Below are positions 9,069 through 19,085 of a stretch of 32,724 bases of DNA, piece after piece (positions within the stretch are counted from its first letter, which is position 1; every line of letters starts with the position of its first letter). Source of the DNA: an uncultured bacterium (GTDB taxonomy: Bacteria; Fidelibacterota; Marinisomatia; Marinisomatales; UBA1611); NCBI GenBank assembly GCA_905478065.1, contig CAJQGZ010000061.1, forward strand, positions 1-32,724. The letters run 5' to 3'. The notes beneath the pieces were generated by a model, which saw only the letters and a list, made by a program, of their open reading frames with translations, did not search any database and was not told the origin of the DNA. The position numbers and the translations under genes are program-made.

Positions 9069-10055
9069 TTAATCCCTGTTTTTTTGATCATTCTCATCAT
9101 AGGCAACTATGATTTTTTTAACTAATGGATGTCTGACAATATCAGATTCATCAAAATATGTAAAACCGATACCTTCAACATCTTGTAAAATGTTTTTAGC
9201 TTGAATTAATCCAGAAAGTTTATTTCCAGCTAAATCTATTTGGGTTGTGTCACCATTAATAATTGCTTTAGACCCCATGCCTAATCTTGTAAGAAACATC
9301 TTCATTTGCATTGCCGTACTATTCTGAGCTTCATCAAGAATTATAAATGCATTATCAAGAGTCCGACCTCTCATATAAGCCAAAGGAACGATTTCAATAT
9401 TTTTATTTTCAATCAATGCTCCTAATTTTTTTTTCGGTAACAAGGCATCCAATGCGTCATAAAGAGGAGATAGATAGGGATCTACTTTTTCTTTCAAATC
9501 GCCGGGCAAAAAGCCTAGGTTTTCTCCCGCTTCAACTGCGGGGCGGCAAAGAATTATTCTATCAACTTCATTCTCTTCTAATGAAGAGAGTGCAAAAGCC
9601 ATCGACAGAAATGTTTTACCAGTTCCCGCTGGGCCTATACCAAAAGCTATATCATTTTGAATAACGTTTTCTAAAAAAGAGACTTGACCTTTTGTGCGAG
9701 GGCCAATCACTCCCTTCCGACTTTTATAAACAATATTATTTTTATTTATTGTTCCATTTGAGCTTGTACTATTTGTTTTAATAAGCTTAATTAAATTGCT
9801 TACATCAGTAGAATGCAGAGCTCCTTTACTGGAAAAGGTTCCACTCATCTCTTTAAAAAGGCTATCAACTTTTTGAATGTCATCATCATTTCCATTAATA
9901 GATAAACGACCACCTCTAGCTGAGATAGAGACAGGAATACTTGACTCTATTAGCTTAATGTGCTGATCTCCAATGCCAAGCATATCCGCTAATTCAATTG
10001 ATTTTAGTTCTATAATTTTTTCCATATCTAGGAATAACATCGTAATTTTGTACAT
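9069..10055 (-). CDS. PhoH-family ATPase (PhoL/YbeZ type)
   Basis: A cytoplasmic P-loop ATPase of the PhoH family, linked in other bacteria to RNA and ribosome maturation together with YbeY. Walker A is GPAGTGKT at 141-148, Walker B is IILDEAQN at about 238-245, and LCRPAVEAGENLGFLPGD (169-186) is the family signature. A KH-like N-terminal segment (about 30-70) is typical. No ybeY follows; the thiolase does. The start is uncertain: ATG codons at 10055, 10040 and 10025 are all in frame and none has a clear ribosome binding site. The one at 10025 (MEKIIELKS) best fits the family. This is the first gene of the six-gene minus-strand run and is divergent from the TatT-like gene. Confidence 0.93.
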   Translation of the reverse strand: MYKITMLFLDMEKIIELKSIELADMLGIGDQHIKLIESSIPVSISARGGRLSINGNDDDIQKVDSLFKEMSGTFSSKGALHSTDVSNLIKLIKTNSTSSNGTINKNNIVYKSRKGVIGPRTKGQVSFLENVIQNDIAFGIGPAGTGKTFLSMAFALSSLEENEVDRIILCRPAVEAGENLGFLPGDLKEKVDPYLSPLYDALDALLPKKKLGALIENKNIEIVPLAYMRGRTLDNAFIILDEAQNSTAMQMKMFLTRLGMGSKAIINGDTTQIDLAGNKLSGLIQAKNILQDVEGIGFTYFDESDIVRHPLVKKIIVAYDENDQKNRD

Positions 10056-10091
10056 ATAAATTTACACATTCCAATGGTCTAATACTCAATA

Positions 10092-10967
10092 ATGAAATTC
10101 ATCTTTTCCCTTTCTAGACTCCTAATATTAATACTCTGCGTATTTAAGTCATGGCAATGTAGCAGCCAAAAAATAGAATTAGATCATGCTCAGTCCCAAA
10201 ATATAGATTTTCTTATTGAGCAAGCTAAAATGCTTTGGGAACAAAGATCTGATTCGACTGCTTTGAAAAATGCAAATCACATTCTAGGTCTTGCATATGA
10301 TGTTGAACAAGACAATCCTGAAATTTTAGAGCTATACAGCAAATCTCTTTTTTTTCAAGGTATGTTCTTAGAAGAAGATAATAAAATAAAAGATAGTCTG
10401 TTTTTAAAAGGATCTGAAATTTCAAAAACAGCGGTTTTAAGTAATTTCGCATTCAAACAAAAATTAAACAATATGATTGGTGATTCAAGTTTTAAAATTT
10501 TATCTACACTTTCAGAAGCGCCCAAAGAGCTAATTCCTGCAATGTATTGGTGGGCCACAAATAAGTTATGGTACCTAAATAATAAAGCAGCTATTGAACG
10601 TATACACCACAGAGAATTACTAGAGGTAATTATGCATAGAATAATTTCGCTTGAACCTGAATATGAGCAAGGGGGGGCATATAGATTTTTTGGGGTCTTT
10701 TATAGTCGAATACCTGGTGTAGAGTTAAATCAGTCAAAAATTTATTTTGAAAAAGCGATTACATCATCTGAAAATTATTTTGGTAATAAAGTTCAAAAAT
10801 CAGAATTTTATTATCAAAAAGCTGAAGACAAATCATCCTTTTTAACACTACTGAAATCAGTAATAAAACTTGATGCGTCTATTTATCCTGAAATAATGGC
10901 AGAAAACATGTTTTACCAAGAAAGAGCCAAATTACTGCTCAGGCAGCAAGATACTTTATTTGAATAA
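10092..10967 (+). CDS. TatT-like exported TPR protein (TRAP transporter T-component family)
   Basis: A 291-residue protein with an N-terminal hydrophobic export segment (4-18) and a cysteine at 23 (KSWQC) that could be a poor lipobox. The C-terminal two thirds match the TatT family layout: PAMYWWATNKLWY (149-161), RIISLEPEYEQGGAYRFFG (183-201), IPGVELNQSKIYFEKAI (207-223), a long helix near 235-262, and a terminal RAKLLLRQQDTLF (278-290). TatT (Treponema pallidum Tp0956) is a periplasmic lipoprotein trimer thought to work with a TRAP solute receptor. No TRAP receptor or permease gene lies in this window, so the ligand or partner here is unknown. No ribosome binding site is visible before the ATG. 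It heads a three-gene plus-strand group. Confidence 0.8.
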   Translation: MKFIFSLSRLLILILCVFKSWQCSSQKIELDHAQSQNIDFLIEQAKMLWEQRSDSTALKNANHILGLAYDVEQDNPEILELYSKSLFFQGMFLEEDNKIKDSLFLKGSEISKTAVLSNFAFKQKLNNMIGDSSFKILSTLSEAPKELIPAMYWWATNKLWYLNNKAAIERIHHRELLEVIMHRIISLEPEYEQGGAYRFFGVFYSRIPGVELNQSKIYFEKAITSSENYFGNKVQKSEFYYQKAEDKSSFLTLLKSVIKLDASIYPEIMAENMFYQERAKLLLRQQDTLFE

Positions 10968-10983
10968 ACGGGGTAACTAGAAA

Positions 10984-11313
10984 ATGATAAAAACATCAAT
11001 AATAAAATTATTTACCCTAATTGTTCTGTTAACCTTTTCTTCCCCTTTGTCTGGTCAGTCAGATAACTACTTAAAACGAGCAATATCAGCAATGGAAGTC
11101 GGCTTATTTGAAGAATCATTAAAGCAGCTTAATAATGCACTTAAAAATGAACCGAAAAATGCCCAAATTTATAAATTAAAAGCTCTTCTTTACGAAGCCT
11201 TATCAGAAGATGAAAATTCAATTCTTGCTTGGAAAGATTGTATTCGTTATTCAAAAGATCAAGAAATAATCAATGAAGCCAATATACATTTAGAATACTT
11301 AAATGGGTTTTAA
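10984..11313 (+). CDS. Small exported TPR protein
   Basis: A 109-residue protein with a signal peptide (1-25, KTSIIKLF then a Leu/Val-rich core, likely cleaved near SGQS) followed by about two tetratricopeptide-like helix pairs: YLKRAISAMEVGLFEESLKQLNNAL (about 29-53) and NAQIYKLKALLYEAL with ILAWKDCIRY (59-88). Such proteins are scaffolds for protein-protein contact in the periplasm. It sits 16 bases after the TatT-like gene and its last 11 bases overlap the next gene, so the three are probably one transcript. A specific role cannot be assigned. Confidence 0.8.
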   Translation: MIKTSIIKLFTLIVLLTFSSPLSGQSDNYLKRAISAMEVGLFEESLKQLNNALKNEPKNAQIYKLKALLYEALSEDENSILAWKDCIRYSKDQEIINEANIHLEYLNGF

Positions 11314-11944
11314 CTTGTTCAAAAACAAATTAATATTTTTTGTAATAATATATTTAAATGTAAGTTGCTTTGATGCTCCCGCAATAAATGAAAGCTATAA
11401 TTTTGACCTAGTAAGTGTTATAAATCTTGATAAAATAGCTGACCATGTAAATAGGCCTGGTTCAGGACAAATAATGGAAGACAACATATCGTTTATGTTC
11501 ATGAAAAATGGTTTCAACGTATCTCAGCTTAACAATAATAAAACAGTGATTAACCTAAATAACAAAGGTAAAAAGACACTTACATTGTCGTGCACATTAA
11601 CAGATTATACAGATAGAGAGACCATTCTAATCCCCTATCGACTTGAAGATAAAGGGACGATTGAAACTACAATCACTCAATCGTCGGCTTCCAGCGGCAG
11701 TGAAAAAAATGCTATTGCGACAACATCTACCACCACCACTACAGACGGTGGCTCGATCCAAGAAAGCGGAAAAATTGAATATACGCAAGCGAGAGTTGGA
11801 GTAATACTAAAAATCAAAGATGAAGACACCGGCCTTTTAGTTTGGACTCATTCTTATTGGTATAGTGGTATAGAACTATCAAGCACAACACAAATATGTG
11901 CAAAAAATTCCGTCGGTTTAATAAGTAAACTATTTAATAATTAA
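11303..11944 (+). CDS. Putative lipoprotein of unknown function
   Basis: A 213-residue protein with a hydrophobic N-terminus and a cysteine at 22 (LNVSC), likely a lipoprotein site although position -3 is Asn. Residues about 125-152 are very rich in Ser, Thr and Ala (a run of six Thr-rich residues after ATTS), probably a flexible loop. The C-terminal strand pattern VGVILKIKDEDTGLLVW resembles the part of CsgG/LpoB-type lipoproteins where a regular DVETGEVLW motif occurs, but this similarity is weak. The ATG lies inside the preceding gene. The stop at 11942-11944 directly abuts the aspS stop on the other strand, leaving no room for a terminator between them. Confidence 0.75.
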   Translation: MGFNLFKNKLIFFVIIYLNVSCFDAPAINESYNFDLVSVINLDKIADHVNRPGSGQIMEDNISFMFMKNGFNVSQLNNNKTVINLNNKGKKTLTLSCTLTDYTDRETILIPYRLEDKGTIETTITQSSASSGSEKNAIATTSTTTTTDGGSIQESGKIEYTQARVGVILKIKDEDTGLLVWTHSYWYSGIELSSTTQICAKNSVGLISKLFNN

Positions 11945-13696
11945 TTAGTTACTATCTAGCTTAAGCCCTAAATCCTTAAGCTGATTATTATCGACATAAC
12001 TTGGGCTTTCATCCATTAAAGATGTAGCTGATGTAGTTTTTGGAAATGCAATGACATCGCGAATATTTTCAGTTCCAGCTAACAGCATTACTAACCTATC
12101 AAACCCAAATGCAATTCCTCCATGTGGAGGAGCACCATATCGTAGCGCTTCCACCAAAAACCCAAATTTTTCTACAGCCTCTTTTTGAGTTAACCCTAAA
12201 AGAGAAAAAACTTTTTCTTGAATTTCTGGAGAATGTATACGAATAGAACCACCAGCAATTTCATGGCCATTCATTGTTAAATCATAACCGCGACTAAGAG
12301 CGGTAGCTGGTTCACTATTAAGTTTATCAATGTCAGACTCTCTAGGAGCTGTGAACGGGTGGTGCATGGCCACATAACGGTCGCTTTTTTCATCAAAATC
12401 AAACATAGGAAACTCAGTAACCCAAATAGGGTTAAATAAATTTTTATCTGTTAATTTTTCTCTAGAAGCTATCAAAATACGAAGTTTTCCTAGTGTTTTA
12501 CATACAATATTTTGCTGATCTCCAACGATTAATATTATCTCATCATTTTTAAGGTTTAAACTTTTAACCATATTTTTTTGTAAAACTTCAGAAAAAAACT
12601 TTGATATACCGCCACTAAGGCTTCCATCTTGAAATTTCATCCACGCAAGTCCTTTAGCGCCGCTTTTTTTAGCAATATCAGTTAACTCATCTATTACTTT
12701 CCGTGAAAACTTAGCTCCCGAATCAATAACGATAGCCTTGACAAATTCAACATTACTAAAAGCTTTAAATTCAGATTTATCAGTAAACGGCTTGATATCA
12801 ATAAGTTCCATACCATACCTCGTGTCTGGCTTATCCGAACCATATCTCTCCATCGCTTCTTTATACGTAATTCTAGGAAACGTATCGGGCAGATCTATGT
12901 TCTTCACTGATTTAAAAATATGTCTAGTTAAGTTTTCCATGTGCGAGAAAATAGTTTCTTCATCCACAAAAGACATTTCAATATCTATTTGAGTGAATTC
13001 TGGTTGTCTATCTGCTCTGAGGTCTTCATCTCTAAAACACTTTACAACTTGAAAATATCTATCGTACCCTGATATCATTAAAATTTGTTTATATATTTGT
13101 GGGGATTGAGGCAATGCATAAAATTTACCTTTTTGAACGCGACTAGGTACCAGAAAATCTCGAGCACCTTCTGGAGTTGATTTCATTAAAATAGGAGTCT
13201 CAATTTCAAGAAAATTATTTTTTGAAAGATATTTCCTTACAGCCTGATATGTTTCGTGTCTAGTAATAATGTTATTTTGAAGTTCATCAAATCGCAACTC
13301 GAGATAACGATATTTTAATCTAAGCTGCTCTTCAGAACTATTGCGATCAGTTAGCACAAAGGGCAATGTGGAAGCTTTATTCAACAATAAAAATTTAGAT
13401 ACAGCTATTTCTATTGCGCCCGTTTTCATTTTGGTATTTTCAGCGCCACCATCTCTGATTTTAACTATTCCCTCTACAGAAATAACATCTTCACTGGACA
13501 GTTTTTTAATGCTATCGAATTCATTAATAAAAGTAGTTTCATCAAGAACTAGTTGCGTTTTACCATACCTATCTCTTAAATCGATAAAAACAACTTTACC
13601 ATGCAACCTTGATGTGTTGACCCAGCCATTTAATATGACTTTTTCACCTATGTAAGATTTGTCTAACTCTCCGCAGGTATGTGTTCGTTTATACAT
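11945..13696 (-). CDS. aspS: Aspartyl-tRNA synthetase, predicted non-discriminating (Asp/Asn)
   Basis: A 583-residue bacterial-type AspRS: N-terminal OB-fold (about 1-110), class II motif 2 (CFRDEDLRADRQPEFTQID), GAD insertion domain in the middle and motif 3 (GIAFGFDRLVMLLAG) near the C-terminus. Two positions known to set tRNA specificity carry the relaxed residues. H32 in SRLHGKVVFIDLRDR corresponds to Pseudomonas aeruginosa H31 (Leu in E. coli), and G84 in RDGGAENTKM corresponds to G81 (Lys in E. coli). This predicts charging of both tRNA-Asp and tRNA-Asn, with GatCAB amidation of the latter. No gat genes are in the window. The ATG has no ribosome binding site; a TATATT six bases upstream suggests a leaderless mRNA. 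Confidence 0.97.
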   Translation of the reverse strand: MYKRTHTCGELDKSYIGEKVILNGWVNTSRLHGKVVFIDLRDRYGKTQLVLDETTFINEFDSIKKLSSEDVISVEGIVKIRDGGAENTKMKTGAIEIAVSKFLLLNKASTLPFVLTDRNSSEEQLRLKYRYLELRFDELQNNIITRHETYQAVRKYLSKNNFLEIETPILMKSTPEGARDFLVPSRVQKGKFYALPQSPQIYKQILMISGYDRYFQVVKCFRDEDLRADRQPEFTQIDIEMSFVDEETIFSHMENLTRHIFKSVKNIDLPDTFPRITYKEAMERYGSDKPDTRYGMELIDIKPFTDKSEFKAFSNVEFVKAIVIDSGAKFSRKVIDELTDIAKKSGAKGLAWMKFQDGSLSGGISKFFSEVLQKNMVKSLNLKNDEIILIVGDQQNIVCKTLGKLRILIASREKLTDKNLFNPIWVTEFPMFDFDEKSDRYVAMHHPFTAPRESDIDKLNSEPATALSRGYDLTMNGHEIAGGSIRIHSPEIQEKVFSLLGLTQKEAVEKFGFLVEALRYGAPPHGGIAFGFDRLVMLLAGTENIRDVIAFPKTTSATSLMDESPSYVDNNQLKDLGLKLDSN

Positions 13697-13767
13697 TATA
13701 AGAATATAAAGTAAAAAGAAAATGCATTAAAAATAAAAAGAGGATTTACAGGTGAATTCAATTAAGA

Positions 13768-14165
13768 TTATTTTTTGGATACTCTCAGCCTATTCACTGC
13801 TCTTAATAGTGATGCCTCTAAACGCATATTGTCAATAGGCTCTTTGGTATTTTTTTTTCTCTGGCTTGCTCTTTCCAGAGCGCCAGAAGCTCTTTTAACA
13901 TCTATCTCGTTAGATCGCTCGACTGATTCTAATAATAATTCAACTTTATTATCCAAAATCTCAACAAAGCCACCACTAGTAGCGTACCATTCAACATCAT
14001 CTTTAGTCTCAACTTTAATTTCTCCAACATCAAGAGCAATGACACCGTTTCTATGGTTTTTCATCACACCAAAGGACCCATCAATGCCAGGGCACCTTAA
14101 ATACTTTACATTTTCTTGATTAACAACCCTAATAGGCGTTACAATTTCAACAACAAAAGAGTCCA

Positions 14166-14166
<1 letters not shown>
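13768..14166 (-). CDS. atpC: F1Fo ATP synthase epsilon subunit
   Basis: A 132-residue epsilon subunit: an N-terminal beta-sandwich (residues 3-85, with CPGIDGSFGVMKNH and SGGFVEILDNKVELLLE) and a C-terminal helical hairpin (about 88-130, VKRASGALERASQRKK). It forms the central stalk with gamma and can inhibit hydrolysis. The start is GTG at 14166, one base of which is shared with the atpD TAG stop (TAGTG). AAGG upstream, inside atpD, is a possible ribosome binding site. It is the last gene of the operon; aspS follows after 71 bases on the same strand without a visible terminator. Confidence 0.95.
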
Positions 14167-15584
<1,418 letters not shown>

Positions 15585-16439
15585 TTACTCTTTTAAAGCT
15601 TCAGCACCACTGACTATTTCAAGCATTTCTGTTGTGATAGCCGCTTGCCTTGCCTTATTAAACTCCAATGTTAAACTTTTTATCATATCCCCTGCATTTG
15701 TTGTTGCATTCTCCATCGCCATCATTCTGGCTGCTTGCTCACTTGCATATGACTCAAGGAGATACTTCCATATTTGGATATTCAAATGCCTAGGTACTAA
15801 TGAACTGACTAATACCTCTTTCGATGGTTCATATAATCTGTCTTTTTCTTCAAAACCCTCATCGTGATAAGATAGAGGAAGTAATACTTCTGACTTTATT
15901 TCTTGTTGAGCCATATTTACAAAATAATTATAGATAACGTGTATTTCATCAACCTTACCACTTGTGAAATGCTCAATAGCACTTCTACCAATCATCATAG
16001 CATTATCGAAATTTAGTTCGCTCCAAAAATCAATATGGCTTTCTATAATATTATAGTCTCTTCTTTTAAAATGATCTCTAGCTTTCTTTCCAATACAGAA
16101 CAAGTCTACATTTTCTTTTCCGAATTCTGCAATTTCTTTTTCAGCAACTTTTATTATGTTAGAATTAAATCCACCAGCTAGTCCTCTATCAGCCGAAACA
16201 ATGACATATGCTTTTCGTCTAATTTCCCGGACATTTAATAAATCTAAATCCCCTCTACTAACATCTGGCAAGATATGATTTATCGTCTCTTCCAGAGCAT
16301 ATGTATAAGGCCTAGCCTGCTCCATTTTCTCTTGTGCTTTCCGAACTTTTGCAGCAGCAACCATCTTCATAGCACTGGTAACTTTTTGGATACTTTTGAC
16401 AGATTTTATTCTGTCCCGGATGTCTTTTAGACTAGCCAC
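15585..16439 (-). CDS. atpG: F1Fo ATP synthase gamma subunit
   Basis: A 284-residue rotor shaft of F1. The N-terminal coiled-coil helix (ASLKDIRDRIKSVKSIQKVT, then SAMKMVAAAKVRKAQ) and the C-terminal helix (LTLEFNKARQAAITTEMLEIVSGAEAL) form the antiparallel coiled coil inside the alpha3beta3 ring. The middle Rossmann-like domain contains VSADRGLAGGFNSNI. Length is normal and no regulatory insertion of the chloroplast type is seen. It starts three bases after the atpA stop. Confidence 0.98.
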   Translation of the reverse strand: MASLKDIRDRIKSVKSIQKVTSAMKMVAAAKVRKAQEKMEQARPYTYALEETINHILPDVSRGDLDLLNVREIRRKAYVIVSADRGLAGGFNSNIIKVAEKEIAEFGKENVDLFCIGKKARDHFKRRDYNIIESHIDFWSELNFDNAMMIGRSAIEHFTSGKVDEIHVIYNYFVNMAQQEIKSEVLLPLSYHDEGFEEKDRLYEPSKEVLVSSLVPRHLNIQIWKYLLESYASEQAARMMAMENATTNAGDMIKSLTLEFNKARQAAITTEMLEIVSGAEALKE

Positions 16440-16442
16440 TAA

Positions 16443-17966
16443 TTATGATATGAAACTATTTTTAAAATCAATAATAACTTTTTCGAGATCTTTACCTTGC
16501 TCGTCATTAAGATCACCAGCGTCACTTATTGCTTTAAGCTGTGCAGCCGCATTTGCATCAAGGTAGTCAAAAAGACTGCTTTCAAAATTAGCTACTTGCT
16601 CTATCGCAATATCATCAAGATGTCCTTTTGAAGCAGCAAATATGATAGCTATTTGCCTCTCAACAGTCATAGGCACGTACTGGTTTTGCTTCAGAATTTC
16701 GACCATTCTTTCACCTCTTGCCAGTTGCGATAGAGTAGATTTATCTAGATCTGATCCAAATTTAGCAAAAGCTTCTAGTTCTCTAAATTGAGCTAAGTCA
16801 AGTCTTAAAGTACCAGCAACCTTCTTCATTGCTTTAATTTGAGCATTACCACCTACACGTGATACAGATAGACCCACATCAATAGCTGGACGAATTCCTG
16901 AATTAAATAAATTTGTTTCTAGAAAAATCTGACCATCTGTAATTGAAATAACATTTGTTGGAATATATGCTGAAACATCACCTTCTTGCGTTTCAATTAT
17001 CGGAAGAGCTGTTAGAGAACCACCGCCGAGATCTTCTGACAATTTAGAGGCCCTCTCTAAAAGGCGGCTATGCAAATAGAAAACATCACCTGGAAAAGCT
17101 TCTCTTCCAGGAGGCCTTCTTAAAACCAATGACATCTGTCTATATGCAACCGCTTGTTTAGATAAGTCATCATAAACAATCAGGGCATGTTGTCCTTTAT
17201 CCCTAAAATATTCTCCCATAGAACAACCGGCATAAGGCGCAATATACTGCATAGGCGCAGGATCAGAAGCATTAGCAGCCACTACAACAGTGTATTCCAT
17301 TGCACCCTGTGCTTCAAGTTCTGAAACCAAACTAGCAACAGTTGATGCCTTCTGTCCAATCGCTACATAAACACAATAAACTGGTGCATCAGTCGAATGA
17401 GAATGTTTTTGATTAATAATAGCATCAATAGCAACAGCAGTTTTACCTGTCTGCCTATCTCCAATGATTAGTTCTCGCTGCCCTCTTCCAATTGGAACCA
17501 TACTATCGATTGCTTTGATCCCAGTCTGTAATGGTTGATTCACAGGACTTCTTGCCATAACTCCGAGCGCTTTTCGCTCAACAGGTAATGACTCACTCGT
17601 GTTAATAGGCCCTTTACCATCAATAGGTTGACCTAGAGGGTTAACTATTCTACCAAGCATTTCTTTACCAACCGGTACTTCAACAACTTTCCCAGTTCTT
17701 TTTGCGATATCACCTTCTTTGACTAATCTAGTATCTCCAAATAAAACAAGTCCGACATTGTCCTCTTCAAGGTTCAGTGCCATACCAAAAACGCCATTGG
17801 GAAGCTCAACCAATTCTGAACTCATTACGTTTTCTAGGCCTGAAGCCCTTGCTACCCCGTCTCCAACCTCTATAATTTCACCAACTTCAGAGACATCAAT
17901 ATCATTATCATATTTTTCTAATTGCTTTTTGAGCAACTCTGTTATTTGATCTGTTTTAATTTCCAT
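16443..17966 (-). CDS. atpA: F1Fo ATP synthase alpha subunit
   Basis: The 507-residue non-catalytic nucleotide-binding subunit of F1. GDRQTGKT (169-176) is the Walker A motif. [46 protein letters not shown] (read as separate blocks) and the arginine-finger block [12 protein letters not shown] are all present. The N-terminal helix ([13 protein letters not shown]) binds delta at the top of F1. AGGA five bases before the ATG supports this start. The C-terminal helical domain is complete. Confidence 0.99.
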   Translation of the reverse strand: MEIKTDQITELLKKQLEKYDNDIDVSEVGEIIEVGDGVARASGLENVMSSELVELPNGVFGMALNLEEDNVGLVLFGDTRLVKEGDIAKRTGKVVEVPVGKEMLGRIVNPLGQPIDGKGPINTSESLPVERKALGVMARSPVNQPLQTGIKAIDSMVPIGRGQRELIIGDRQTGKTAVAIDAIINQKHSHSTDAPVYCVYVAIGQKASTVASLVSELEAQGAMEYTVVVAANASDPAPMQYIAPYAGCSMGEYFRDKGQHALIVYDDLSKQAVAYRQMSLVLRRPPGREAFPGDVFYLHSRLLERASKLSEDLGGGSLTALPIIETQEGDVSAYIPTNVISITDGQIFLETNLFNSGIRPAIDVGLSVSRVGGNAQIKAMKKVAGTLRLDLAQFRELEAFAKFGSDLDKSTLSQLARGERMVEILKQNQYVPMTVERQIAIIFAASKGHLDDIAIEQVANFESSLFDYLDANAAAQLKAISDAGDLNDEQGKDLEKVIIDFKNSFIS

Positions 17967-17977
17967 AATTTCCTAAC

Positions 17978-18517
17978 TTATATTTTCATTAAATCTGATT
18001 TAATATTTTTCAATTGGCTTTTAATAGATGCGTCTAAAAATGTGTTTTCAATTCTAAATTTAGCGCCACCAATCAAAGACTCATCAACTTCAGTAGTTAA
18101 TTCTGTTTCTTTTTTTAAGAGATTGCCTATTTTTTTTTCCATGAACTTCAAATCGTCAACGCCGATTCGATCACTAAAAATTGCATGAACAGAAACTATA
18201 TTTTTGGCATGTTTATACTTTTCTACAAACGATTTTTTGATTTGATTAATAGTTCTATGGGCTAACATGCCATCGACATAAGACACAACGCCCAATACAA
18301 GCCCATTAAAAGAAACTCCTAAAGAATCAATTAATATTGCTTGTTTTTCAGTTTGAGAGAACCTTTTTGATTGAACAAAACTTTTTAAGTCATTATTTAT
18401 TCTTAAAATTCTATCAAACTCAGTAATCGAATCCCTTGCCGAATCAAGACTGCCGTTGGATTTTGCAGATTCGAAAAGAACATCTGCTAACCTTTTTGCG
18501 GAAAACTTATGCTTCAT
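17978..18517 (-). CDS. atpH: F1Fo ATP synthase delta subunit
   Basis: A 179-residue delta (OSCP-type) subunit joining the peripheral stalk to the top of F1. It has the N-terminal six-helix domain (AKRLADVLFESAKSNGSLD; about 5-105) and the C-terminal segment with the usual pattern ELTTEVDESLIGGAKFRI followed by DASIKSQLKNIKSDL. Its first 11 bases overlap the end of atpF, indicating translational coupling; the gap to atpA is 11 bases. Confidence 0.95.
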   Translation of the reverse strand: MKHKFSAKRLADVLFESAKSNGSLDSARDSITEFDRILRINNDLKSFVQSKRFSQTEKQAILIDSLGVSFNGLVLGVVSYVDGMLAHRTINQIKKSFVEKYKHAKNIVSVHAIFSDRIGVDDLKFMEKKIGNLLKKETELTTEVDESLIGGAKFRIENTFLDASIKSQLKNIKSDLMKI

Positions 18518-19082
18518 AACCTTCCATACTATCTAAGGACTTTTTAATTAATTCAACATTGTCTTCTTTTGATATGTTTTTTTTAATTATTTTTTCTGCA
18601 ACATGAATAGAGAGGTTCACAACCTCTTCACGGATTTCAGCCATAGCTTTATCTTTTTCAACATTAATTTGTATTTTTGCTTTTTCAAGTTGACCCTCTG
18701 CTTCAGACCTTGCTTTCGAGACAATATCCTCTTTCATATTATCAGCAGCTGATTTTGCTTCCCCAACAATAGACTGAGCCTCTGTTCTTGCTTTCATTAA
18801 AATTGATTCAGACTCTTGATTTATGTTTTCGAGCTCCTTTCTAGCTTTTTCAGCGGATAGGAGTGATTCTTCAATACTCTTATTCCTCTCATCAAGCATT
18901 AAGAGTAAAGGTTTCCAAGCAAATTTGGCTAAAACAGTGAGCAATAAAACAAATGTTAAAACCGTCCAAATAAAAAGACCCGGATCTAATTTGACTAAAG
19001 GATTTTGCTCAGATTGTGCTCCATGAGTACCAGTTGACTCATGGAGCGCATTATCCCCTGGAATAGTCCAATATTGATTCAT
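18507..19082 (-). CDS. atpF: F1Fo ATP synthase b subunit
   Basis: A 191-residue b subunit. Residues 36-58 (LFIWTVLTFVLLLTVLAKFAW) are the single membrane helix, followed by KPLLLMLDER and a long charged coiled coil (about 62-165) that forms the peripheral stalk. Before the membrane helix there is a hydrophilic stretch of roughly 34 residues (Asn-, His-, Ser- and Thr-rich), longer than in E. coli b. The ATG at 19082 lies three bases after the atpE stop. A later start is not excluded, but no other Met precedes the membrane helix. Confidence 0.95.
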   Translation of the reverse strand: MNQYWTIPGDNALHESTGTHGAQSEQNPLVKLDPGLFIWTVLTFVLLLTVLAKFAWKPLLLMLDERNKSIEESLLSAEKARKELENINQESESILMKARTEAQSIVGEAKSAADNMKEDIVSKARSEAEGQLEKAKIQINVEKDKAMAEIREEVVNLSIHVAEKIIKKNISKEDNVELIKKSLDSMEGYEA

Positions 19083-19085
19083 CGT

